Source: Streptomyces sp. A012304 (GTDB lineage Bacteria; Actinomycetota; Actinomycetes; Streptomycetales; Streptomycetaceae). Taken from it: a stretch of DNA of 64,000 nucleotides. The notes beneath the pieces are model-generated. The model had not been told where the DNA came from and made no database searches. It saw only the letters and a list, made by a program, of their open reading frames with translations. Position 1 is the stretch's first letter. Every line of letters begins with the position of its first letter. The stretch lies in contig NZ_BQUN01000200.1 of the NCBI RefSeq assembly GCF_026008495.1, positions 1 through 64,000 of the forward strand. Reading direction: 5' to 3'. Shown here in pieces: positions 17,801-24,527 of this stretch. Made by a program: the position numbers and the translations under genes.

Positions 17801-18401
17801 CGGGGTTGTACGTGCGCTCGTCCGCGGTGACCAGGACATGGACATCGCCGCGGGGGTTGCGGTCGAAGTTGTACCACTCCTCGCTGCGGTTCCAACGGTC
17901 CGGCAGGCCGGCCGTCGACGGGTGCTTCTTGTCCGCGACGATCGCGGTGCCGCCCAGCACGCCGGGGGAGTGCTCCGGCATGTGCGCGCCGCCGTTGATG
18001 GTCTGGTCCCACCACGGGTACTCGTTCTCGATGCCCATGTCCGTGGCGTTGTGGATCGCGACGATGCCCTTGCCGCTGGCGAGGTAGCCCTCCACCGCCT
18101 GCCGCTGGGCGGCCGTGGTCCACACCATTCCCGAGGTCTGGAACATGATGAGCACGTCGAAGGTGGCGAGGTTCGCGGGAGTGAAAACGCTCGAGTCCTC
18201 GCTGTGGACCAATTCGAAGTCGTTGGCCGCCGCCTGCTCCCGGAACATCGCGAGGCCGGCGGGGATCGAATCGTGCCGGTAACCGGCCGTCTTCGTGAAG
18301 ACCAGGGCCCTGAACGCCGGCGCCGCTGACGCCGGTGGGGCGACGACGAGCGACAGGAGCACGCTCGCGATCGCCCCGAAGACAAAGATGATGCGACGCA
18401 A
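14847..18401 (-). CDS. Secreted ThuA-GSDH-PKD-CBM6-CBM13 fusion protein
   Basis: This 1184-residue exported protein (signal 1-27, ASAAP) joins in one chain modules that the + strand neighbours carry separately. ThuA-like domain: 30-255 (LVFTKTAGYRHDSIPAG, IVAIHNATDMG, DHPISWCRNTGGGRVWATG). GSDH propeller: 260-690 (GEDGLTGLALDPDF, HTGGYIEFGPDG, EIYAMGFRNPFRFS). PKD: 705-793 (YHWTFGDGTTST). Unassigned module: 795-905 with LGHDDHQHE and a DCT/GCS cysteine pair. CBM6-like: 905-1030 (GDWIAFNPMSL). CBM13: 1045-1184. The enzymatic role is presumably oxidation of a sugar or glycoside outside the cell; the ThuA partner reaction is unknown. ATG 18401 is the only start consistent with the signal peptide. 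It is divergent from the ABC importer operon at 18934 across the 61-bp tandem repeats. Confidence 0.92.
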   Translation of the reverse strand: MRRIIFVFGAIASVLLSLVVAPPASAAPAFRALVFTKTAGYRHDSIPAGLAMFREQAAANDFELVHSEDSSVFTPANLATFDVLIMFQTSGMVWTTAAQRQAVEGYLASGKGIVAIHNATDMGIENEYPWWDQTINGGAHMPEHSPGVLGGTAIVADKKHPSTAGLPDRWNRSEEWYNFDRNPRGDVHVLVTADERTYNPGPRAMGPDHPISWCRNTGGGRVWATGMGHTSAAYSETHFRNHVLGGVKWAAGKEPGDCGGTVWSNFEKRTLDDNTADPMALAVAPDGRVLYVQRAGQLKIFKPTTNSTVTAGTLSVYTGGEDGLTGLALDPDFASNGYVYLYHSPAGVPNDINRVSRFTLTGDTLNMSSQVTIIDIPATRDRTFAEPGHTGGYIEFGPDGNLYIGTGDDVPPNLDSNWQGYAPLDWRPGKANLDAARTAGNTNDLRGKLLRIRPSAGGGYTIPSGNLYPQGTAQTRPEIYAMGFRNPFRFSIDPANGWVYLADYGPDRNPPATNRGPEGLVELNVIKAPGNYGWPFCHGDNQAYAPYNPDTRVVGAKFNCNAPVNNSPNNTGLTSLKPIVAPNMWYGYGVSPNFPELGSGGSGPMGGPVYRYDAANPSETKFPPYYDGVHFFYEWSRHTVKEVHFDSATAVTRTNPFMPAAKFLKPMDMEFGPDGSLYLLEWGNNFSGGNNDSGLYRIDYNHGGRSPIAKATGTPTNGDAPLNVQFSSAGSTDPDPGNTLSYHWTFGDGTTSTAANPSHTYTANGNYTAQLKVTDNTGKTAFANVPITVGNTAPIVTLTIPPNGGMLDFGDRVSYKVSVSDPGGGPIDCTKVFVNPALGHDDHQHETTDYPGCSGTIDTKVLGGHPDGANLYYVLNARYTDDGGPGGAKPLTGYAQAILQPKHKQAEFYTDQSGVQIVEQAGAESGKRVGSISDGDWIAFNPMSLSGITSVSYRLSSPSGGGSIELRADSPTGTLLATTPVPSTGGWNNYQSTPAVNTADLAGSHKLYLVFKGTSNNWFDLDSLIFGGNGVGEPGSGDGGGVAGRTWTVAAQHSGKFVDVNGASTADGAQIVQWPATGANNQKWQAVDAGGGAVYLKAAHSDKCLAVTGGSTAQGAFLQQSTCNNSNPQKFLVTPTTTVGVYTVKSLPSGLCVDVNGGSTADGARLLQWSCHGGTNQQWRFTAV

Positions 18402-18650
18402 TGCCGTCTCCTATTTCGGCGGAGCAACGATGGCATGACCACGGGCACGCGTCGGCCGCACCTGAAGATGCGCCGGAGTGCCCGAGCGCGTCGTAGGCAC
18501 GCGTGTGCCGTCAGTTCGTCGTCCCGTCCGCCGTGACGGGCAGTCAAGTCCCTACGGAAGCAAGAGGAGTCACACCAGATGCGACCGTCTCCCGTGGTCT
18601 GCCGGCCAGCATGCAGCGGCGTATCGCAACAGTCAATATGAATCGGGTGC
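18402..18650. other. Left part of divergent control region
   Basis: No gene is supported. A degenerate further copy of the neighbouring repeat may begin near 18632 (GTCAATATGAATCGGGTGCG). Confidence 0.4.
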
Positions 18651-18813
18651 GGCCGATTCCATAACACTTTTTTCGTATCAATCGTCGTGGTTCGGTGCGC
18701 GACTGTCGGCGGGCCGAATCCATAACACATTTTGCGCATCGGTCGTCGTGGTCGGGTGCGCGACCGTGAGCGGGCCGATTCGATAACAGATTTTGGCGTA
18801 TCAATCGCTGATG
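18651..18813. repeat. 61-bp tandem repeat in the divergent promoter region
   Basis: Units start at 18651, 18712 and 18773 with an exact 61-bp period; the third is cut short at about 18813. Each unit begins GGCCGAWTC followed by SATAACASNTTTT, and contains TATCAATCGTCGTGG or close variants plus GGTGCGCGACYGT. The AT-rich core in this GC-rich genome and the position between two divergent secreted-sugar units suggest an array of regulator sites or UP-like elements. Protein-coding content is excluded by stops in every frame. Confidence 0.85.
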
Positions 18814-18881
18814 TCTGCTGGTATTGCCAGGCACTCATCTAGGCATTTACCCTCGGGGCCGCGATGTCGCCATCGCGTCCG

Positions 18882-18893
18882 GCGAAAGTTCGC
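18882..18893. promoter_or_regulatory. Palindrome upstream of ABC importer operon
   Basis: GCGAAAGTTCGC is a perfect GCGAA-NN-TTCGC palindrome 40 bp before the ATPase start. Its shape resembles LacI- or ROK-type operators of actinobacterial sugar operons; no matching regulator is encoded beside it. Confidence 0.35.
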
Positions 18894-18933
18894 AGCTATT
18901 CGACCTGACGACGCGAATGCAGAGGTTTCCACG

Positions 18934-20445
18934 ATGTCTGGCCTGCTGCCGTCGCCGCTGCTCGCTCTGCGAGGCATCGGCAAGTCGTTTCTCGGCGTGC
19001 GGGTGCTCGACGGCGTCGACCTCCAGGTCCGGCCGGGCGAGGTGCACGCGGTCGTCGGCGAGAACGGCGCCGGCAAGTCCACGCTCATGAAGGTCGTCGC
19101 CGGCGTCCACCAGCCCGACGAGGGAACGATTGAATTCGCCGGCGCACCGCGGACGTTCCGCACCCCGCGTGAGGCCCGACAGGCCGGTATCGGCATCGTC
19201 CACCAGGAGCTGACCCTGCTGCCCGAGCGCACCGTCGCGCAGAACGTCTGTCTGGGCCGCGAGCCCCTGCGCCGCGGGCTCGTCGACCGCAGGGCGATGC
19301 TCAGCCACACCGCGGGGCTCCTCGCCTCGATCGGGGAGGGCTCGATACCGCCCGACACGCGCGTGGGACGACTCGGCGTGGCGCAACAACAGGTGGTCGA
19401 GATCGTCAAGGCGCTCGCCCTCGACGCGCGGCTGCTCATCATGGACGAGCCCACCGCGGCTCTCGCCGACCACGAAGTCGACCAGCTCTACGCGCTCGTA
19501 CGGCGGCTGCAGGAGCGGGGGATAGGCGTGCTGTACGTCTCGCACCGCCTCAAGGAGGTCTTCGACCTGTCCAGCCGGATCACCGTGCTCAAGGACGGCC
19601 GGGCGGTGGCCACCTTGGACACCGCGGACACCAGCGCCGATCAGCTGGTGCGCCACATGGTCGGCCGTGAGCTGTCGAGCTACTACCCCGCCCCGGCCAA
19701 GCCGCAGGAGCTGGGCCCGGTGCGGCTGACCGTCCGGGACGGAGGCAACCGGAAGCTGCGCGGCATCGACCTACGGCTGCGCGCCGGCGAGGTGCTCGGC
19801 GTCGGCGGCCTGCAGGGCTCCGGCCGGTCGGCGCTGGCCCGCGCACTGTTCGGCGCCGCACCGTTCAGCACCGGCCAGGTGACCGTCGACGGAGCACCGG
19901 TCCGGCTGCGCTCGCCCCGCGCGGCGATACGGGCCGGTATCGCCTACGTCTCCGAGGACCGCAAGGGCGAGGGGATCGTCGCCGGGCAGTCGGTGCTCGA
20001 CAACGCGCTGTTGGCCGGCCGCGCCGTCCGCCCGGGCCGGCTCGGCCGCGGTGCCCGGACCGCGCGGGTCCGGGAGCTGCTCGCGGCCGTCGAGCTTCGC
20101 GCCGCGGGAGAGGACCAGGAGATCCGTTTCCTGTCCGGGGGCAACCAGCAGAAGGTCGTGCTGGCCAGGTGGCTCGCGCTCGCCCCGAGGATCCTGCTCT
20201 TCGACGAGCCGACCCGCGGCATCGACGTGGGCGCCAAGTCGGCGATCCACGATCTCGTCCGCCGGCTGGCCCGCGACGGCGCCGCCGTGCTGATGGTCTC
20301 GTCCGAACTGCCCGAACTGCTCGGCATGAGCGACCGGATCATCGTCATGCGCGACGGCCGGATCGCCGGAGAGCTACCCGCCGGCGCGAGTGAGGAGGAT
20401 GTCGTCGCCCTGGCGGTCGGCACCGCGCGGGAGGCGGCCGGATGA
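18934..20445 (+). CDS. Sugar ABC importer, double ATP-binding protein (RbsA/MglA type)
   Basis: The 503-residue protein contains two fused ABC cassettes, the layout of ribose/galactose/xylose importers. Cassette one has Walker A GENGAGKST, a degenerate signature LGVAQQQVVEIVKAL and Walker B LLIMDEPTAAL. Cassette two has the altered Walker A GGLQGSGRSAL, signature FLSGGNQQKVV and LLFDEPTRGID. The relaxed second Walker A is normal in this subfamily. ATG 18934 has AGAGG about 8 bases upstream. It opens a tightly packed operon: the stop overlaps the next start (ATGA). The DNA-binding regulator is not local; the upstream tandem repeats and palindrome are candidate sites. Confidence 0.95.
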   Translation: MSGLLPSPLLALRGIGKSFLGVRVLDGVDLQVRPGEVHAVVGENGAGKSTLMKVVAGVHQPDEGTIEFAGAPRTFRTPREARQAGIGIVHQELTLLPERTVAQNVCLGREPLRRGLVDRRAMLSHTAGLLASIGEGSIPPDTRVGRLGVAQQQVVEIVKALALDARLLIMDEPTAALADHEVDQLYALVRRLQERGIGVLYVSHRLKEVFDLSSRITVLKDGRAVATLDTADTSADQLVRHMVGRELSSYYPAPAKPQELGPVRLTVRDGGNRKLRGIDLRLRAGEVLGVGGLQGSGRSALARALFGAAPFSTGQVTVDGAPVRLRSPRAAIRAGIAYVSEDRKGEGIVAGQSVLDNALLAGRAVRPGRLGRGARTARVRELLAAVELRAAGEDQEIRFLSGGNQQKVVLARWLALAPRILLFDEPTRGIDVGAKSAIHDLVRRLARDGAAVLMVSSELPELLGMSDRIIVMRDGRIAGELPAGASEEDVVALAVGTAREAAG

Positions 20446-21413
20446 GCGGCGCGCTGTCCCTGCCGGCCCGGTGGACCCCGCCCGGTGTGTTCGTCGCCCT
20501 GGTCCTCACCCTGACGATCGGCTGGATCGTCGTCACCGTCGACGGCGGCCGGCTGTTCAGCATGCCGACCACGGTGAGCCTGCTGCACGTCGCCGCCGGT
20601 CTGGGCCTCGTCGCGGTCGGCCAGACGCTGGTCGTCGTCGGGGGCTCGCTGGACCTGTCCGTGGCGTACGTGGTCAGCCTGAGCACCCTCGTCGCCGCCG
20701 AGACCATGGCCGGTGACGACGGTGCGCTGCTGCCGGCGATCGGCCTGACGCTCGCCGTCAGCGCCACGATCGGCCTCGTCAACGGCCTGCTCGTCACCAC
20801 AGCGCGGATCAACCCCTTCATCGCGACCGTCGGCGTCGGACTGCTGCTCAAGGGATACCTCGACAACGGATACGACGGCCCGGCCGGCAAGACCGCACCC
20901 GCCCTGGTGCAGGGCCTGGGGTACCAGCGCGTCGGCCCGGTGCCGCTGTCGTTCCTGCTGCTGCTCGCCGTCGCCGCCGCGGCCTGGTTCGTGCTGGCCC
21001 GCACCCGCTTCGGCCACCACCTGATCGCCGTGGGCGGTGACCCGGAGGTCGCCCGGCTCTCCGGCGTGCGGGGCAGCCGGGTCCTCGTCACCGCCCATGT
21101 GCTGTGCGCCCTCTGCGCCGGCCTCGCCGGTGTCTACCTCGCCAGTCGGCTCGGCGCCGGCGCACCGAGGGTGGGCACCGAGGGACTGTACGACCTGGAG
21201 TCGATCGCCGCGGTGGTGCTCGGCGGCACCGCCCTGGCCGGCGGGCGTGGCGGCGTGGTCGGCACGGTCGGCGGCGTGCTGCTGCTCGCGAGCATCGACG
21301 CCATCTTCAACCAGCTAGAAGTCGACGTGTTCTTCAAGCAGGTGATCCGTGGCGTGATCATCATCGCGGCGGTCGCCGTCTACGCCCGCCGGGCGATGCG
21401 AAAGGCGTCATAG
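20442..21413 (+). CDS. Sugar ABC importer permease 1 (RbsC type)
   Basis: The 323-residue integral membrane protein has about nine hydrophobic segments and the family hallmarks VVVGGSLDLSVAYVVSL and VVLGGTALAGGRGGVVGT. Its start overlaps the ATPase stop by 4 bp and a GGGAGG site lies within the ATPase end, so expression is translationally coupled. With the second permease at 21415 it probably forms a heterodimeric channel, as in rhamnose or autoinducer-2 type importers, whereas ribose importers use one permease gene. Confidence 0.93.
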   Translation: MSGALSLPARWTPPGVFVALVLTLTIGWIVVTVDGGRLFSMPTTVSLLHVAAGLGLVAVGQTLVVVGGSLDLSVAYVVSLSTLVAAETMAGDDGALLPAIGLTLAVSATIGLVNGLLVTTARINPFIATVGVGLLLKGYLDNGYDGPAGKTAPALVQGLGYQRVGPVPLSFLLLLAVAAAAWFVLARTRFGHHLIAVGGDPEVARLSGVRGSRVLVTAHVLCALCAGLAGVYLASRLGAGAPRVGTEGLYDLESIAAVVLGGTALAGGRGGVVGTVGGVLLLASIDAIFNQLEVDVFFKQVIRGVIIIAAVAVYARRAMRKAS

Positions 21414-21414
21414 C

Positions 21415-22386
21415 ATGCGGATCGCACGCCCACCGCGGCTCCTTGGATTCCGCTCCGGCAGTCTCGCACCGATCCTCGCGATCCTGGCGGTGTTGCTGGT
21501 TCTGCTGACCGCCCGCCAGCCGGACTTCCTCTCGCCGCCGTCGCTGATGTCGTTCCTCGGTCGCTCCGCGCCGGTCGTCCTGCTCGCCGCCGGCCAGTAC
21601 TTCGTGATCGTCTCCGGCGAGCTGGACCTGTCCGTCGGCTCTCTGGTGACCGCGCAGGTGGTCATCGCCGCCCGGCTGATCGACGGTGATCCGTCGGCCG
21701 GCTGGCCCGTCGTCGTGCTCCTGCTCGCGTTCGGCATCGTCGTCGGCCTCGTCAACGGCCTGGTCACCACGCGGCTGCGGGTGCCGTCGTTCATCACGAC
21801 CCTCGGGATGTTCCTGATCCTCGTCGGTGCCGTGTACCTGTGGTCCGACGGTGCCCCGAAGGGCGGCCTCTCCGAGGAGTTCCGCCGGCTCGGCCGGTCG
21901 GCGTTCGAGGACGTGCCCGTGCTGGGCCGGATACCGTACGCCCTGGTCGTCCTGCTGGCGGCGGCCGCCGCGGCGCTGGTGCTGACGCGTTCGGACTTCG
22001 GCCGCACCCTGGTCGCCGTCGGCGGCAACCCGCGGACCGCCGAGCTGAGCGGCGTGCGCGTGTGGCGCGCCAAGACCATGGCGTTCGTCCTCAGCGGAGT
22101 CGCCGCCACGCTCGCGGCGGTCCTCATCGGCGGGTACAGCGGAGTGTCGTTCCAGGCCGGTGCCGGCCTGGAGTTCGGCGCGATCACCGCGGCGGTCCTC
22201 GGCGGTGTCGCTCTGGGCGGGGGCCGTGGTTCGGTCGTCGGCGCGATGCTGGGCGCGCTGACCCTGGAGACGCTCTTCACGCTCATGAACTTCTACGGCG
22301 TCTCCGGCGCCCTCGAACCGACTGTCCAGGGCGCGATCATCCTGTTCGCCGTGGCGGCGGCGTCCTTCCGTTTCCCGTCCAGGTAA
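21415..22386 (+). CDS. Sugar ABC importer permease 2 (RbsC type)
   Basis: Another 323-residue permease of the same family (SGELDLSVGSLVTAQ, AAVLGGVALGGGRGSVVGA), clearly a paralogue of the preceding one. It starts 1 bp after the previous stop. Hydrophobic segments and the cytoplasmic EAA-like loop (GGNPRTAELSGV) match its partner. It supplies the second half of the channel. Confidence 0.93.
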   Translation: MRIARPPRLLGFRSGSLAPILAILAVLLVLLTARQPDFLSPPSLMSFLGRSAPVVLLAAGQYFVIVSGELDLSVGSLVTAQVVIAARLIDGDPSAGWPVVVLLLAFGIVVGLVNGLVTTRLRVPSFITTLGMFLILVGAVYLWSDGAPKGGLSEEFRRLGRSAFEDVPVLGRIPYALVVLLAAAAAALVLTRSDFGRTLVAVGGNPRTAELSGVRVWRAKTMAFVLSGVAATLAAVLIGGYSGVSFQAGAGLEFGAITAAVLGGVALGGGRGSVVGAMLGALTLETLFTLMNFYGVSGALEPTVQGAIILFAVAAASFRFPSR

Positions 22387-22396
22387 AGGGGATTCA

Positions 22397-23581
22397 GTGA
22401 GGCATTCCATGACGGTGCTGGCCGTGAGCGCCTTACTGGTGCTGGCCGGGTGCTCCACCGACGAGCCCACCACCGGCGCATCGGGTTCGCCCTCCGCGAG
22501 CACCGGGTCGGGCACCGGGGAGCAGTCGAAGTTCTTCGTGCAGGCCGAGTACGACAAGCAGCTCGCGCTCCTGGACGCCGCGCCCACCGGGCCGGCCGGC
22601 AAGCCCTGGGAGCAGGCGCTCAACCCGGCGATGGTGGAAACCGCGAAGTTCAAGAAGCCCGGACCGTACAAGCTCTGCTTCTCCAACGCGGGGCTGAACA
22701 ACCCCTGGCGCCAGGTCGGTTTCAAGACCATGCAGGCCGAGGTCGACACGCACCGCGGCCGGATCTCCGAGTTCGTCCACGTCGATGCCGAAGGCAAGGA
22801 CCAGAAGCAGATCGCCGACATCAACGACCTGCTCGGCAAGGGCTGCCACGCGCTCATCGTCTCGCCGAACACCACCGCGACGCTCACCCCGGCCGTGGAG
22901 GCCGCCTGCCAGAAGGGCCTGCCGGTCATCGTCTTCGACCGCGGCGTCGACACGACCTGCCCGGTGACGTTCATCAACCCGATCGGCGGCTACGGATTCG
23001 GCCACGTCGCGGCGGAGTTCGTCACCCAGAAGATGAAGCGGGGCGGCAAGGTGCTCGCGCTGCGCATCCTGCCCGGCGTCGACGTACTGGAGACCCGTTG
23101 GTCCGCGGCGAAGGTCGCCTTCGACAAGGCGGGCGTCGACGTCGTCGGCGTCGAGTTCACCGACGGCGACCCGGCCAGGACGAAGAAGATCGTCAACGAC
23201 TACATCCAGCGGTACGGCACGATCGACGGCGTCTGGATGGACGCCGGGGCGGTCGCGGGCGCGGCGGTCGAGGCGTTCGAAGACGCCGGCAAGCCCGTGC
23301 CGCCGATCAACGGCGAGGACCAGCTCGACTTCCTGAAGCTGTGGAAGGACAAGAAGCTCACGGCGATCGCCCCGACCTACCCGACCTACCAGTGGCGCAC
23401 CCCGATCATCGCCGCGCTGAAGATCCTCGACGGCGAGCAGGTGCCGAACCCCTGGAAGCTGCCACAGCCGACCATCACCCAGGACAACCTGGACGAGTAC
23501 GTCGACCCCACCATGCCGCCGCTGCACTACGCGATGTGCGGCTGCACCGACCTGCCCGGCTACCCCAAGCGCTGGAAGTAG
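22397..23581 (+). CDS. Sugar-binding lipoprotein of the ABC importer
   Basis: The 394-residue protein starts with a short lipoprotein signal ending VLAGC, so the mature protein is lipid-anchored. The periplasmic-binding-protein type I fold is recognisable (CFSNAGLNNPWRQVGFKTM, ALIVSPNTTATLTPAV, VIVFDRGVDT, VWMDAGAVAGAAVEAFEDAG). GTG 22397 has AAAGGGG 6 bases upstream; ATG 22409 is an alternative. Codon 13 is the rare TTA (22433-22435), so translation may need the bldA tRNA. It captures a monosaccharide or small glycoside for the two permeases; ligand identity is not readable. Confidence 0.93.
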   Translation: MRHSMTVLAVSALLVLAGCSTDEPTTGASGSPSASTGSGTGEQSKFFVQAEYDKQLALLDAAPTGPAGKPWEQALNPAMVETAKFKKPGPYKLCFSNAGLNNPWRQVGFKTMQAEVDTHRGRISEFVHVDAEGKDQKQIADINDLLGKGCHALIVSPNTTATLTPAVEAACQKGLPVIVFDRGVDTTCPVTFINPIGGYGFGHVAAEFVTQKMKRGGKVLALRILPGVDVLETRWSAAKVAFDKAGVDVVGVEFTDGDPARTKKIVNDYIQRYGTIDGVWMDAGAVAGAAVEAFEDAGKPVPPINGEDQLDFLKLWKDKKLTAIAPTYPTYQWRTPIIAALKILDGEQVPNPWKLPQPTITQDNLDEYVDPTMPPLHYAMCGCTDLPGYPKRWK

Positions 23582-23585
23582 CCCG

Positions 23586-24464
23586 GTGTACACCATCGGT
23601 GTCAATCCGTGGGTCTGGGCCTCGCCGGTCGACGACGAGGCCCTGGCCGAACTGGTGCCGCGGATCGCCGCGTTCGGTTTCGACGCGGTCGAGCTGCCGA
23701 TCGAGCAACCCGGCGACTGGGACCCGGCCCGCACCCGGGACCTGCTGGCGGCGTGCGGGCTGCGCGCGGTCGGCGTCTGTGCGGTCACCTCGCCCGGACG
23801 TGACCTCGTGAACGCTCCTTTGGAGGCCGTCGCCTCCACCGTGGCGTACCTGAAAGCGTGTGTGGACAGTGCGGTCGCCGTCGGCGCGCCCTGCGTCGGC
23901 GGCCCGGTCTACGCCGCGGTGGGGCGGACCTGGCGCATGTCACCGCCTGAGCGCGCGGCCTGCTACGCGGATGTCCGCCGCGCCCTGCGGCCGGTGGCCG
24001 ACTACGCGGGGGAGCGGGGCGTGAGTATCGGCGTGGAGGCCCTCAACCGCTATGAGACGAGCGTCGTCAACACGGTCGAGCAGGCGGTGGAGCTGATCGA
24101 CGGCCTGCCCGCGAACGTCGGTCTCATGATCGACACCTATCACATGAATATCGAGGAGGCCGACCCCTATGAGGCGCTCGTCACGGCTGGTCCGCACCTC
24201 AAGCACGTCCAGGTCAGCGGCACCGACCGCGGCACCCCGGGCGCCGACCACTTCGACTGGCCACGCTTCCTCGCCGGCCTGGCCGCGACCGGCTACGGCG
24301 GCGCGGTGTGCATCGAGTCGTTCACCGCGCAGAACGAGGCCATCGCCACCGCGGCCTCGATCTGGCGGCCGCTCGCCCCGTCGCAGGACGCCCTCGCCCG
24401 TGACGGGCTGTCCTACCTCCGAACTGTCCTGCGTGGACTGGAAAACGCTCCCTTGACCGGGTGA
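23586..24464 (+). CDS. TIM-barrel sugar isomerase/epimerase (D-tagatose/psicose 3-epimerase-like)
   Basis: The 292-residue AP-endonuclease-2-type barrel carries the metal and substrate residues of the ketose 3-epimerase family: E151 in GVEALNRYET, D183 in LMIDTYHMNIEE, H207 in LKHVQVS with the DRGTPGADHFDW loop, and E244 in CIESF. Such enzymes epimerise or isomerise ketoses at C3; relatives act on 3-keto-glycosides. GTG 23586 starts 4 bp after the lipoprotein stop without its own clear ribosome site, so it is translationally coupled. Placement at the end of the importer operon implies that the imported sugar is its substrate or a direct derivative. Confidence 0.88.
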   Translation: MYTIGVNPWVWASPVDDEALAELVPRIAAFGFDAVELPIEQPGDWDPARTRDLLAACGLRAVGVCAVTSPGRDLVNAPLEAVASTVAYLKACVDSAVAVGAPCVGGPVYAAVGRTWRMSPPERAACYADVRRALRPVADYAGERGVSIGVEALNRYETSVVNTVEQAVELIDGLPANVGLMIDTYHMNIEEADPYEALVTAGPHLKHVQVSGTDRGTPGADHFDWPRFLAGLAATGYGGAVCIESFTAQNEAIATAASIWRPLAPSQDALARDGLSYLRTVLRGLENAPLTG

Positions 24465-24527
24465 TGGGGGAGGGACTCGCTCTTGCTGTCATCCCCTTCG
24501 GCCCGGGAACCCCCACAAGGAGAAAAC

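Noticed and set aside
18651..18813. CRISPR array interpretation of the 61-bp repeats
   Set aside because: The units are continuous tandem copies with no unique spacers, and no cas genes are present.
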